A stretch of DNA of 64,000 nt from Streptomyces sp. NBS 14/10 (GTDB taxonomy: Bacteria; Actinomycetota; Actinomycetes; Streptomycetales; Streptomycetaceae): NCBI RefSeq assembly GCF_002224125.1, contig NZ_NCSM01000072.1:9676-73675 (forward strand), in the 5' to 3' direction. The position numbers and the translations under genes are program-made. Below, in pieces: positions 8,405 through 17,040 of this stretch (within the stretch, counting starts at the first letter, position 1; every line of letters starts with the position of its first letter). A model generated the notes under the pieces. The model did no database searches and had not been told where the DNA came from. It saw nothing but the letters and a program-made list of their open reading frames with translations.

Positions 8405-9426
8405 CCAGCGGCAGGCTCGGGGCCCACGAGCTCGTCCAGGACATCCGTCATGGTGACGAAGCCGAGCACCGCACCGCCGTCGTCACCGGTCACCGCCGCC
8501 AGATGGGTGCCCGCACCGCGCATCGCGGTGAGGGTGTCGTCCAGCGGGGTGTCGGCCCGTACGCGGGTGACGGCGTGCAGGGCGGTACGCGGGAAGGGCT
8601 TGTCCCGGTTGGCCGCCCCGAGGGTGTCCTTGATGTGCAGATAGCCGAGCACCGCCCCGGCCGGGCCGATCACCGGCAGCCGGGAGTAGCCGGAGGCCGC
8701 CGCCGCGCGCTCCAGCTGGTCGGGGGTGACCTCGGGGCCGACGGTGACCATCTCGTCCAGCGGCACCAGGATGTCGCCGACCCGCCGGGTGCCCAGCTCC
8801 AGGGCGTCGCGCAGCCGCTCGCTGCCGGAGGGGTCCAGCAGCCCCGCGGCGCTGGAGTCCCGGACCAGCCGGATGAGCTCGTCGTCGGTGAAGACCGACT
8901 CGACCTCGTCCTTGGGCTCGACCTTCAGCAGCCGCAGCAGCGTGTTGGCGAAGGCGTTGATGCCGAAGACGACGGGGCGCAGCGCGCGGGTGAGGGCCAC
9001 CAGGGGCGGGCCGAGCAGCAGCGCGGTGCGCTCGGGGGCGGCGAGGGCGATGTTCTTGGGGACCATCTCGCCGATGAGCATGTGCAGATACGTGGCCGCG
9101 GTGAGGGCCAGCACGAAGGCGATCGGGTGCACCAGGCCGTCCGGGACGTGCACCGCGTCGAAGCCGGGCTCCAGCAGATGCGCGATGGCCGGTTCGGCGA
9201 CCGCGCCCAGGACCAGCGAGGAGATGGTGATGCCCAGCTGGGCGGTGGCCAGCAGGGCGGACAGGTGCTCCAGCGCCCACAGCACGGTGCGGGCCCGCCG
9301 CGAACCCGCCTGGGCGGCGGGTTCGATCTGGCTGCGGCGCACCGAGATCAGGGCGAACTCGGCGCCGACGAAGAAGGCGTTGGTGAGCAGGGTGAGGGCG
9401 CCGATGGCCAGCTGTAGAACGGTCAT
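8401..9426 (-). CDS. CNNM/CBS domain membrane protein (hemolysin family), second of pair
   Basis: 341 residues. An N-terminal DUF21/CNNM membrane domain (LAIGALTLLTNAFFVGAEFALISVRRSQIE and LGITISSLVLGAVAEPAIAHLLEP) is followed by two CBS modules (about residues 205-330). The C-terminal CorC/HlyC domain present in the upstream paralogue is missing, so this is the short form. CNNM proteins are linked to magnesium or cobalt transport; the hemolysin label is historical. It overlaps the upstream paralogue by 4 bp, indicating translational coupling and probably a hetero-oligomeric pair. Confidence 0.88.
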   Translation of the reverse strand: MTVLQLAIGALTLLTNAFFVGAEFALISVRRSQIEPAAQAGSRRARTVLWALEHLSALLATAQLGITISSLVLGAVAEPAIAHLLEPGFDAVHVPDGLVHPIAFVLALTAATYLHMLIGEMVPKNIALAAPERTALLLGPPLVALTRALRPVVFGINAFANTLLRLLKVEPKDEVESVFTDDELIRLVRDSSAAGLLDPSGSERLRDALELGTRRVGDILVPLDEMVTVGPEVTPDQLERAAAASGYSRLPVIGPAGAVLGYLHIKDTLGAANRDKPFPRTALHAVTRVRADTPLDDTLTAMRGAGTHLAAVTGDDGGAVLGFVTMTDVLDELVGPEPAAG

Positions 9427-10862
9427 CGGGCGTCCTCCTTCTCGTTCGCGCGCTCGGCGGCGGGGCCGGCGGCGGGCCCGGACGTGGACTCGGCGGCGGG
9501 CTCCGTCGCGGACTCGGCGGTGAGTCCGGCTGCGGGCTCGGCCGCGAGGTCGGTGGCGGGCCGCGCCGGGGCGGTGATGGTGACGCGGTCGGCGCGGTGG
9601 TGGTCGACGTCGAGGACGGCCAGGTCCCAGCCGTCGAGATGCACGGTGTCGCCCTCCTCGGGGATGCGCCCCAGGCGGGTGGCGAGCAGCCCGGCCAGGG
9701 TCTCGTACGGGCCGTCGGGCGCGGCAAGGCTGATACCGGCGAGCTGGTCGAGGCGGACGCCGCCGTCGGCCTCCCAGACGGCGCGGCCGTCGTCGGTGGG
9801 CGGCGCGGGCAGCAGGTCGGGGGGATCGAGGGGGTCGTGTTCGTCACGTACCTCGCCGATGACCTCCTCGACGACGTCCTCGACGGTGGCGACCCCGGCG
9901 GTGCCGCCGTACTCGTCGATGACCACGGCCATGACGCGCTCGGCGCGCAGCCGCTGAAGCAGGGTGGCGACGGGGAGGGTGTCGGGCACCAGCAGCGGCA
10001 GGGTGATCAGGTCGGTGACGGGGGTGGTCGCGCGCTTGGCGGCGTCCAGGGCGAGGACGTCGCGGATGTGGACGGTCCCGATGACCTCGTCCAGGCTGTC
10101 GCGGTAGACGGGGAAGCGGGACAGACCGGTGGCGAAGGTGAGACTGGCGGCGTCGACGGCGGTGGCGTGGGACTCCAGCGCCTGGACGTCCACGCGCGGG
10201 GTCATCACGTTCTCGGCGGTCAGCTCACCCAGGTGGAGGGTGCGCACGAACAGCTCGGCCGAGTCCGGCTCGATGGCCCCCTGCGCGGCGGAGTGGCGGG
10301 CGAGGGCCACCAGCTCCTCGGGGGTACGGGCGCCGGCCAGCTCCTCCGCGGGCTCCAGGCCGAGGCGGCGTACGAAGCGGTTGGCGGTGTTGTTGAGGTG
10401 GCGGATGAACGGCGAGAAGGCGGCGGTGAAGCCGCGCTGCGGGCCCGCGACCACCTTGGCCACGGCCAGCGGGCGGGAGATCGCCCAGTTCTTGGGCACC
10501 AGCTCGCCGACCACCATCAGCACCACGGTGGACAGGGCCACGCCCAGCACCGTGGCCACCGAGGAGGCGGCCGCGCCCAGGCCGACGGCCCGCAGGGGCC
10601 TGAGCAACAGCACGGCCAGGGAGGGCTCGGCGAGCATGCCGATCACCAGGGAGGTGACCGTGATGCCCAGTTGGGCGCCGGACAGCTGGAACGTCAGCCG
10701 GCGGACGGCCGCCAGCGCGCCCTCGGCACCGCGCTCGCCCGCCTCGACCGCGCGCTCCAGCTCACCGCGCTCGATGGTGGTGAGCGAGAACTCGGCGGCC
10801 ACGAAGACCGCACAGGCCAGGGTGAGCAGCAGCGCCAGCAGGAGCAGCAGGACCTCGGTCAC
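9423..10862 (-). CDS. CNNM/CBS/CorC domain membrane protein (hemolysin family), first of pair
   Basis: 479 residues. The order is: DUF21/CNNM membrane domain with the family opening VFVAAEFSLTTIERGELERAVEAGERGAEGAL, two CBS modules (FPVYRDSLDEVIGTVHIRDVLAL and VMAVVIDEYGGTAGVATVEDVVEEVIGEVRDEHD), then a CorC/HlyC transporter-associated domain (about 350-430). The C-terminal 45 residues are a low-complexity Ala/Glu/Ser/Thr/Pro tail with repeated AAESTSGPAAGPAAE-like units. It is probably a Mg or Co transporter subunit in the cytoplasmic membrane. Its start is divergent from terB across 257 bp. Confidence 0.9.
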   Translation of the reverse strand: MTEVLLLLLALLLTLACAVFVAAEFSLTTIERGELERAVEAGERGAEGALAAVRRLTFQLSGAQLGITVTSLVIGMLAEPSLAVLLLRPLRAVGLGAAASSVATVLGVALSTVVLMVVGELVPKNWAISRPLAVAKVVAGPQRGFTAAFSPFIRHLNNTANRFVRRLGLEPAEELAGARTPEELVALARHSAAQGAIEPDSAELFVRTLHLGELTAENVMTPRVDVQALESHATAVDAASLTFATGLSRFPVYRDSLDEVIGTVHIRDVLALDAAKRATTPVTDLITLPLLVPDTLPVATLLQRLRAERVMAVVIDEYGGTAGVATVEDVVEEVIGEVRDEHDPLDPPDLLPAPPTDDGRAVWEADGGVRLDQLAGISLAAPDGPYETLAGLLATRLGRIPEEGDTVHLDGWDLAVLDVDHHRADRVTITAPARPATDLAAEPAAGLTAESATEPAAESTSGPAAGPAAERANEKEDAR

Positions 10863-11080
10863 CGTGCCACCCTCCGCTCATCGCTCGACTGCCGACGGGG
10901 GATGGCACGGCCGGTACTGGGAGGTTCGCCCATGGCGGGTCTACCGCTCCTTCTCATCGCTCGGGTTCATCTTCATAGCTCAGGTTTATCGCTCATTCAA
11001 CGTAAAGAGATGGTAAAGCATTCCCGTCCGGGACTACGGTGGCCATCACGCAGACCCACCTCGACCGCACCCTGCTAGTT

Positions 11081-11096
11081 TTTACACCACTGTAGA
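11081..11096. promoter_or_regulatory. BlaI-like operator upstream of the TerB gene
   Basis: TTTACACCACTGTAGA matches 14 of 16 bases of the near-perfect palindrome TCTACAGCACTGTAGA found upstream of terD and blaI (13081-13096, same site read on the other strand). The shared TACA-N4-TGTA core is typical of BlaI/MecI operators. It lies 23 bp before the terB start, where it could block transcription. Confidence 0.65.
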
Positions 11097-11119
11097 AACA
11101 ACACACATACGGAGTTCTC

Positions 11120-11575
11120 ATGGCCCTGTGGGATCGCATCAAGGATTCCGCCCAGACGATGCAGACCCAGCTCGTCGCGAAGAAGAACGACCTGAAGAGC
11201 GGTGCGTTCCGCGACGCGAGCATGGCGATGTGCGCCCTGGTCGCGGCGGCGGACGGCAGCGTCGACCCGTCCGAGCGGCAGCGCGTCGCCCAGCTCATCG
11301 CCACCAACGAGGTGCTGCAGAACTTCGCCGCGGACGACCTGCAGCGCCGCTTCAACGACTACCTCAACAAGATCACCGCCGACTTCGAGTTCGGCAAGGT
11401 CAGCCTGTTGCAGGAGGTCGCCAAGGCGAAGAAGAAGCCCGCCGAGGCGCGGGCCGTCATCCAGATCGGCATCGTCATCGGCGGCGCCGACGGCAACTTC
11501 GACAAGACCGAGCAGGGCATCGTACGCGAGGCCTGCTTCGCCCTGGAGCTGCCGCCGGCCGAGTTCGACCTGTAA
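11120..11575 (+). CDS. terB: TerB family tellurite-resistance protein
   Basis: 151 residues, a normal TerB length. Helical, with the characteristic acidic metal-binding segments: MCALVAAADGSVDPSERQRVAQLI (about residues 35-58) and VIQIGIVIGGADGNFDKTEQGIVREACFALEL (about 113-145), both containing the DG-type acidic loop. TerB is a cytoplasmic, membrane-associated component of the Ter stress system with TerD-type Ca-binding partners. ACGGAG precedes the ATG. A BlaI-like operator lies just upstream and the BlaI/M56/terD genes follow, so it is probably under the same control. Confidence 0.88.
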   Translation: MALWDRIKDSAQTMQTQLVAKKNDLKSGAFRDASMAMCALVAAADGSVDPSERQRVAQLIATNEVLQNFAADDLQRRFNDYLNKITADFEFGKVSLLQEVAKAKKKPAEARAVIQIGIVIGGADGNFDKTEQGIVREACFALELPPAEFDL

Positions 11576-11605
11576 GCAGACGCGCCCCGCGAAGGCGTCC
11601 GCCCG

Positions 11606-12553
11606 TTACAGCGGGGTGGCCGCCTGAAGCACGAGGAACAACGCCACCGCCGCGTTCGCCGAGGACAGCGCGGACGCGGCGGTGCCGGCGGCCGCGATCC
11701 AGGCGGCCAGACCGGCCGCCGTGGCCGCGGGCGGCCACCAGCGCGCGGGCGGCACCGGCCCCAGCAGCGCGGCCACCCGCCGCGGTACGGGCCCGGGAGC
11801 GGCGAATCCGGCCAGCGTGGGGGTGGGTGTGCCCCGCGAGACCAGCGCCGCCTTGCCGACCGCCCGCGCCGTCACCCTGCGGTCCCCGACCTCCCCGGCC
11901 GCCTCCTCGTCCGCCCATCGCTCCGCGCAGTAGGCCACCGCGGCGCGCAGCGCGTGCAGCAGGGGGTTCGCCCGCGCCGCCAGCTGGGCCACCAGCAGGT
12001 AGCGATGGTGCCGCCCGGCCAGATGTGCCTGCTCATGGGCGATCAGCGCCTGCCGTTCGCGGGCGTTCAGACAGTCCAGCATCGCGGTGGAGACGACGAT
12101 CCGCCCCCGCGCCCGGCACCCGCCCGGCCCGCCGGGCAGGGCGTACGCATACGCCTTGCCGTCGGGCAGCACCGCGACCGGCGAGTCCGGCATGCCGACC
12201 AGCGCCGCCTGGGCCCGCCGCCGTACCGTCACATGCCGCACCAGGGTCGCCACACAGCCGGTGGCCACCACGGCCAGCGCGCCGATCGCGGCCTTCCCGG
12301 CCACCTCGTCGTACGGCACCGCCGCCCGCACCTCGGGGTCGGACCAGCCGTCCGGGAGCGGATTGCCCGGCAGTTGGGCCGTGCCGACGACGACCAGCAG
12401 GCCCAGGCACAGCGTCGAGCACAGCGCCAGCACGCCCCCGACGAACGACAGCAGGCGGGTGGCGGCGCGCGGATGCAGATGCTGCTCGGCCAGGCGCGCG
12501 ATCGGCAGCGCCGTCAGCGGCAGCACCAGGGGGAGGAAGACGAACACACCCAT
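11606..12553 (-). CDS. M56-family membrane zinc metallopeptidase (BlaR/MecR1-like)
   Basis: 315 residues. Several hydrophobic helices frame the zinc site HEQAHLAGRHH (HExxH) at about residue 195, with a downstream AERWADEEAA segment that supplies the third ligand. This is the M56 core found in BlaR1/MecR1, but without a C-terminal penicillin-sensing domain. Such short M56 proteins pair with BlaI repressors and are thought to trigger their cleavage. It starts 3 bp after the BlaI gene. The signal it senses is unknown. Confidence 0.9.
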   Translation of the reverse strand: MGVFVFLPLVLPLTALPIARLAEQHLHPRAATRLLSFVGGVLALCSTLCLGLLVVVGTAQLPGNPLPDGWSDPEVRAAVPYDEVAGKAAIGALAVVATGCVATLVRHVTVRRRAQAALVGMPDSPVAVLPDGKAYAYALPGGPGGCRARGRIVVSTAMLDCLNARERQALIAHEQAHLAGRHHRYLLVAQLAARANPLLHALRAAVAYCAERWADEEAAGEVGDRRVTARAVGKAALVSRGTPTPTLAGFAAPGPVPRRVAALLGPVPPARWWPPAATAAGLAAWIAAAGTAASALSSANAAVALFLVLQAATPL

Positions 12554-12556
12554 GGG

Positions 12557-12973
12557 TCAGTCCTCCGGCTCCCCCGCCGCCTCGCTCAGCAGATCGCGCA
12601 GCAGCCGCTCGTCGTCCGACGACAGCCCGGTCACAAAGCTCGCCAGCACGGCCCCCCGGTCGTCCTGGCCGTCCAGCACTCGGCGCATCCGCAGCGCGGC
12701 CAGCCCCGCCTCGTTGGCCTCGGCCCGCCATACGAACGACCGGCCCACCCGCTCCCGCGCCACCGCCTGCTTGGTGTGCAGCCGGGACAGGATCGTCATC
12801 ACCGTCGTATACGCCAGGTCGCCCTCGAGCCGCTCCTGCACCCAGGCCGCCGTGACCGGGCCGCCCGCCCGGCACAGCAGATCCAGGACCTGCGCCTCCA
12901 GCTCGCCCTGCCCGCGCCGGCGGGAACGCGGGCGCGGACCGCCCTCGTCCGGGTTCAAGGGGTCGTGCCTCAC
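12557..12973 (-). CDS. BlaI/MecI/CopY family repressor
   Basis: 138 residues from the GTG at 12971-12973, which has GGAGGGAG about nine bases upstream. The winged helix is clear: GELEAQVLDLLCRAGGPVTAAWVQERLEGDLAYTTVMTILSRLHTKQAVARERVGRSFVW (about residues 15-75). The C-terminal dimerisation helices follow. It forms an operon with the M56 peptidase and is divergent from terD. The intergenic region has a near-perfect TACAG/CTGTA palindrome, its likely own operator, shared with terD. Confidence 0.92.
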   Translation of the reverse strand: MRHDPLNPDEGGPRPRSRRRGQGELEAQVLDLLCRAGGPVTAAWVQERLEGDLAYTTVMTILSRLHTKQAVARERVGRSFVWRAEANEAGLAALRMRRVLDGQDDRGAVLASFVTGLSSDDERLLRDLLSEAAGEPED

Positions 12974-13080
12974 CGTCCGTCTCCCTCCGCCAGGCCGCAC
13001 CGCGCGGGCGACGCGCCACGCGCGACCGACCGCCACAGGACCGTACCGCCTCCGCGGCACCACATCGCCCTCCCATTTCT

Positions 13081-13096
13081 TCTACAGTGCTGTAGA
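13081..13096. promoter_or_regulatory. BlaI-like operator between blaI and terD
   Basis: TCTACAGTGCTGTAGA has perfect 7-bp arms (TCTACAG/CTGTAGA) around a TG centre. It lies 50 bp upstream of the terD start and 107 bp upstream of the repressor start, in the divergent intergenic region. The same site, with two changes, is found before terB. This is a typical BlaI/MecI operator shape. Confidence 0.72.
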
Positions 13097-13146
13097 TTTT
13101 TCCTCCGGGCCCGTCAACCAGCACACCGAAAACACAGGAGGCGATC

Positions 13147-13722
13147 GTGGGAGTTTCCCTGTCCAAAGGCGGCAACGTCTCGCTCAGCAAGGAGGCACCG
13201 GGCCTGACCGCGGTCCTGGTCGGCCTCGGCTGGGACGTACGGACCACGACGGGCACCGACTACGACCTCGACGCCAGCGCCCTGCTCTGCGACGAAGCCG
13301 GGAAGGTCCCCTCCAACCAGCACTTCGTCTTCTACAACAACCTCAAGAGCCCCGACGGCTCGGTCGAGCACACCGGCGACAACCTCACCGGCGAGGGCGA
13401 CGGCGACGACGAGTCCATCAAGGTCAACCTCGCCGGCGTGCCCGCCGAGATCACCAAGATCGTCTTCCCGGTCTCCATCCACGACGCCGAATCCCGCGGC
13501 CAGAGCTTCGGCCAGGTCCGCAACGCCTTCATCCGCGTCGTCAACCAGGCCGACGGCAATGAGCTCGCCCGCTACGACCTCAGCGAGGACGCCGCGTCCG
13601 AGACCGCCATGGTCTTCGGTGAGCTCTACCGCCACGGCGCGGAGTGGAAGTTCCGCGCGGTCGGCCAGGGCTATGCCTCCGGCCTGGCGGGCATCGCCTC
13701 CGACTACGGGGTCGGCGTCTGA
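13147..13722 (+). CDS. terD: TerD family calcium-binding stress protein
   Basis: 191 residues, the standard length. It begins [30 protein letters not shown] and has the conserved acidic Ca-binding strands ([52 protein letters not shown]). TerD proteins are cytoplasmic and belong to membrane-linked stress or phage-defence-like Ter complexes; in Streptomyces they also affect differentiation. AGGAGG lies before the start (GTG). It is divergent from BlaI and carries the BlaI-like operator upstream. Confidence 0.95.
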   Translation: MGVSLSKGGNVSLSKEAPGLTAVLVGLGWDVRTTTGTDYDLDASALLCDEAGKVPSNQHFVFYNNLKSPDGSVEHTGDNLTGEGDGDDESIKVNLAGVPAEITKIVFPVSIHDAESRGQSFGQVRNAFIRVVNQADGNELARYDLSEDAASETAMVFGELYRHGAEWKFRAVGQGYASGLAGIASDYGVGV

Positions 13723-13822
13723 CGTCCCCGCCACCACCGCCGCCGCCGGGCACGGGCCGGGCCCTTGGGCGCCCCGGCCCGGCGGCGGCACCGGCTGGTT
13801 CCAACTCACCGAGGGAACGGAC

Positions 13823-14707
13823 ATGACCGGCCCGTACGCATCCCAGGCACCGCGGGCATTGGACGCGGCGGACAGACCCGACTTCGAGCAGGTGCTGCAC
13901 CAGGCGCTGAACACCCCGGAGATCCGTACGGCCCTGCGGAACGGCTCCGCCGAGGACCCGGACCTCGAGGAGCTGCGCTCCCAGGCCCTGGCGGACGCCG
14001 CGTCCATCGCGGTGGCGGCGGCGACCGAGTACGGGGCTTATGTCCGGCAGCGCGCGCCGGCGCTGCCTGGCGCGACAGCCGGAGGCCCGGCCGAATCCGG
14101 GGACGGGCCCGCGCACGGGTCCGGGGACGGGCCCGGGCCGGGCGGGCAGGGGCAGGCCGGACAGGGGCGAGCCAAGGAGGAGCGGGCCGGGCGAGGACGG
14201 GCCGGGCAGGGGTTGCTGCCCGCGCTGGCGGTCCTGACGCCGGTGCTGGCCACGGCGGCGACCGTGGTCTTCCTTCTCCTCGGCCACACCCTGGGGTTCA
14301 GCGCCTCCCAACGCCGCCTGGCCGACACCCTGCTGACCGCCGCGCACACCACCGCCGTCATCGCGGCCCTCACCACCGCCGCTGGCGCCATCTGGCTGTT
14401 CACCACCGCCATACGGCACCGCGCCACACCCGTCGACCGGGCCGAGCGGCACCGGGACGGCATCGCCGCGGCCCGCGACGCCTGGCGGCTGGCCCTCCTC
14501 GAACGCGGAGTCCTGCCGTATCTGCGCGGGCGACTGCGCGACAATCGCCCACAGGGGACGGTGGAACTCATCCGCCGTCCGCGCCTCGGCTACTCCAGCC
14601 CGGACTTCGCAAGCCCGGATTTCGCAAGCCCCGACTTCTCCGGCCCTGACTTCACCCCACCACCCCACTCAGCGAAGAAAGCAGGCACCGATGCTCGGGA
14701 TAAGTGA
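13823..14707 (+). CDS. Membrane protein of the Ter locus with C-terminal SPDF repeats
   Basis: 294 residues from the ATG at 13823 (GAGGGAACGGAC before it). An acidic N-terminal segment (about 1-75) is followed by a Gly/Pro/Gln-rich low-complexity linker, two membrane helices (ALAVLTPVLATAATVVFLLLG and TTAVIAALTTAAGAIWLF), and a basic cytoplasmic tail. The last 35 residues hold four near-identical SPDFA units, encoded by a 15-bp tandem repeat (about 14596-14655). It is not a family I recognise. It lies 100 bp after terD and overlaps the next gene by 17 bp, so it is probably part of this locus. Confidence 0.75.
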   Translation: MTGPYASQAPRALDAADRPDFEQVLHQALNTPEIRTALRNGSAEDPDLEELRSQALADAASIAVAAATEYGAYVRQRAPALPGATAGGPAESGDGPAHGSGDGPGPGGQGQAGQGRAKEERAGRGRAGQGLLPALAVLTPVLATAATVVFLLLGHTLGFSASQRRLADTLLTAAHTTAVIAALTTAAGAIWLFTTAIRHRATPVDRAERHRDGIAAARDAWRLALLERGVLPYLRGRLRDNRPQGTVELIRRPRLGYSSPDFASPDFASPDFSGPDFTPPPHSAKKAGTDARDK

Positions 14708-14957
14708 GCTGTCGCTCCTCCTCATCGTCGTCATCGTCATCCTCGGGGCCAAGAAACTTCCCGACCTGGTCCGCTCCATGGGCAAGTCGGCCCGCATCCT
14801 CAAAAGCGAGTCCAAGGCGATGAAGTCCGACGACCAGCCCGCCGTCACCGAGGACGGGTCCGGGCACCGCGTGATCAGGGCCGAACCCGGCGACGTCATC
14901 CGGTCCCGAACGGAGCCGACCGACCCCAACAGCGGCACCGGCACCGGGCAGCGCTGA
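14691..14957 (+). CDS. TatA/TatE-like twin-arginine translocase subunit
   Basis: 88 residues: one N-terminal membrane helix (ISELSLLLIVVIVIL) followed by the amphipathic GAKKLPDLVRSMGKSARILKSESKAMKS helix, the TatA signature, then an acidic polar tail. TatA forms the pore for folded Tat substrates. No tatC is nearby, so it is a paralogue acting with the housekeeping translocase or with a private role beside the Ter proteins. It overlaps the preceding membrane-protein gene by 17 bp. Confidence 0.88.
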   Translation: MLGISELSLLLIVVIVILGAKKLPDLVRSMGKSARILKSESKAMKSDDQPAVTEDGSGHRVIRAEPGDVIRSRTEPTDPNSGTGTGQR

Positions 14958-14985
14958 CCCGCGCCGCCCGCCCCCGGCAGCGGCC

Positions 14986-16176
14986 TCACAACACCGAGCG
15001 GAACCCGGGCAGCCGGCGCAACCCCGCCGCGGCCAGGAACGCCGCGCCCAGCGCCAGGACCGCTGTCAGGGCCCAGGCGCCGAGCGCCGGAAGGCCGTCG
15101 CTCCCCAGAGCGAACTGCACGGCCACCACGATCGGCAGATGCACGATGTAGACGGCGTACGAGCCGGCCGCCAGCTCACGGCGGAGCCGCCCCGAGCCCG
15201 CACAGCGCTCACGGAAGAGGGTGAGCAGCCCGACGCACAGCGCCACGCACAGAGCGCTCTCGTACAGCGACCACAGCGCGGACCGCCATCCGGAGCCTCC
15301 CGGGGCGAAGCAGCCGGCGCCCGGCCCGACGGCGAACAGCAGCGCGGCCCCGCCCAAGCCGCCCGCCAGCCACAACCAGCCCGTCCGGGCAGGGAACCGC
15401 TCCAGCAAGCCGTATCGGTGGGCCACCACACCGAGCAGGAAGAAGCCCCCCTGAAGCGGCAGCCGGGCGGGCTCCACCTGCAGAAAGTCCAAGAACGGCA
15501 CCCAAGTGTCCAGCGGATAGCGCAGCCGTACGGCATAGGTGGCCACCGCGAGCGCCACGGTCAGCAGCGCCAGCGCACCGTGCCCCGGTATCCGCCCGCC
15601 CTCCCGGAGCGCGGCGCCCCGGTCCGTACGCCGCCGCCGGACGATCCCCGCGGCCTGCCGGCACACCAGATACAGGACGCTGTACGCCAACAGGTTCTGG
15701 ATGAACCAGAGATGGGCGAACTGCAGATCCGGCCAGGACGGCCCGCTCCAGTCGGCCGGCTTCTCCCCGAGCCCCAGATAGACGTCGGTGAAGTAGCGGG
15801 GGTAGGAGATCGGGGCGTAGCCGCGGTAGTGGACGTAGTACGCGTACATCAGCCCCGGGACGATCGTCACCGCCCCGACGACCAGGGGGATGCCGAGCCG
15901 CCGCAGCCGGGACGCCAGGAAGGCTCGGGCGCCGTGGCGTTCGTACGAGACGGGCACGAAGTAGGCCGACACAAAGAAGAACAGGCTCATCGCGAACGTG
16001 CCGTCCAGCGCGGACAGCGTGGCCAGCGCCCCTGAGCGCGGCCGGCCCTCGACGTACCACCAGTCGCCGGGGCCGTACGCCTGGGCGGCGTGGTGGACGA
16101 CGACGAGGACGGTCACGGCGGTACGGAGGTTGTCCAGCCAGGCGAGGCGGGGTGGAGCGGAGGGCTTGGTGTTCAT
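14986..16176 (-). CDS. Acyltransferase-3 family integral membrane protein
   Basis: 396 residues with about ten membrane helices. The family opening RLAWLDNLRTAVTVLVVVHHAAQAYG (about 9-34) carries the conserved catalytic histidine pair, and MSLFFFVSAYFVP follows. Members O-acylate sugars, wall polymers or antibiotics in the membrane. The TetR gene lies upstream in the same direction with an 81-bp gap. A 16-bp near-palindrome GTGTACACGTGCACAC sits just before the start. The substrate is unknown. Confidence 0.9.
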   Translation of the reverse strand: MNTKPSAPPRLAWLDNLRTAVTVLVVVHHAAQAYGPGDWWYVEGRPRSGALATLSALDGTFAMSLFFFVSAYFVPVSYERHGARAFLASRLRRLGIPLVVGAVTIVPGLMYAYYVHYRGYAPISYPRYFTDVYLGLGEKPADWSGPSWPDLQFAHLWFIQNLLAYSVLYLVCRQAAGIVRRRRTDRGAALREGGRIPGHGALALLTVALAVATYAVRLRYPLDTWVPFLDFLQVEPARLPLQGGFFLLGVVAHRYGLLERFPARTGWLWLAGGLGGAALLFAVGPGAGCFAPGGSGWRSALWSLYESALCVALCVGLLTLFRERCAGSGRLRRELAAGSYAVYIVHLPIVVAVQFALGSDGLPALGAWALTAVLALGAAFLAAAGLRRLPGFRSVL

Positions 16177-16188
16177 GCGTTGAGGATG

Positions 16189-16204
16189 GTGTACACGTGC
16201 ACAC
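16189..16204. promoter_or_regulatory. TetR-type operator candidate upstream of the acyltransferase
   Basis: GTGTACACGTGCACAC is symmetric except for one base pair (14 of 16 positions). It is 12-28 bp upstream of the acyltransferase start codon and 54 bp downstream of the TetR stop codon. A repressor bound here would block the acyltransferase ribosome site or promoter; the adjacent TetR protein is the obvious candidate. Confidence 0.5.
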
Positions 16205-16257
16205 TCGCGCGGTAGGGCTGTCCCCCGTATCCGCCCTCGGGCTGACCCTACGTACCG

Positions 16258-16920
16258 TCAGGCAGCACCGTCAGGCCCGAACAGACCGTGGAGCAGCAAC
16301 CGTTGGTTGGCAGCGCTGCGGCGGGCCAGCACCTCGGGGGCGAACATCGGGGCGCTCAGGTTCGGTTGCATGACCCGCTCAAGCAGCAGCGGCCCGAGGA
16401 TCAGACAGAGCATCTGGAACGGCGGCCACTCCTCATCGCCCCCTCCGTCGTCCACCCCTCCGCCATCCGCCACTTGCGGCGACTTGCCGGACGCCTCCCG
16501 CAGCCGCTCCAACTCCCTGCGCGCCCCGCGCAGCAGCCGACCGAACAGCGCCGCGCTCGCCTCGCTGTCCTCCAGCAGCACCTGCCGCAGATAGCCGCGC
16601 AGCACGGGATCGGCCCCGAACAGCCGCGCCGAGACCTCCCCCAGTGAGGCCATCAGGGCACCGCCGTCCGCGCCCTCAGCATCCAGGCCGCCCAACGCTT
16701 CGCCGATCCGCCCCAGTACGTACTCGTCCACCGCCGCCCGCAGCCCCTGCTTCGAGCCGAAGTGCCGGGTCACCAGCGCCGGGGAGAGCCCGGCGGCCGC
16801 CGCCACCGCCCGCGTGGACGTCGCCTCGAACCCCCGCTCCGCGAACAGCTCAAGCGCCGCCTCCCGCAGCCGCGCCCGCCCCGTCAAGTCCGCCTTGTCC
16901 ACTCCGCCCACCGCTCGCAT
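16258..16920 (-). CDS. TetR-family transcriptional regulator
   Basis: 220 residues. The HTH is RLREAALELFAERGFEATSTRAVAAAAGLSPALVTRHFGSKQGLRAAVDEYV (about residues 18-69), a strong TetR signature. The C-terminal helices have no recognised ligand motif. It lies upstream of and co-directional with the membrane acyltransferase, and a palindromic site in the gap suggests it represses that gene. The region upstream of it is the gene-free inverted-repeat segment. Confidence 0.9.
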   Translation of the reverse strand: MRAVGGVDKADLTGRARLREAALELFAERGFEATSTRAVAAAAGLSPALVTRHFGSKQGLRAAVDEYVLGRIGEALGGLDAEGADGGALMASLGEVSARLFGADPVLRGYLRQVLLEDSEASAALFGRLLRGARRELERLREASGKSPQVADGGGVDDGGGDEEWPPFQMLCLILGPLLLERVMQPNLSAPMFAPEVLARRSAANQRLLLHGLFGPDGAA

Positions 16921-17040
16921 ACCGGCAGGCTACTTAGGTTTTCGGTTCGGGTTGACTGCCGTGTGCTGCTGGCTCCGCTGCGCTGCGCGTTGGGTACACG
17001 TTGGTTCCGCTCCGCTTCGCTTCGCTTCGCGTGCGCCTAT

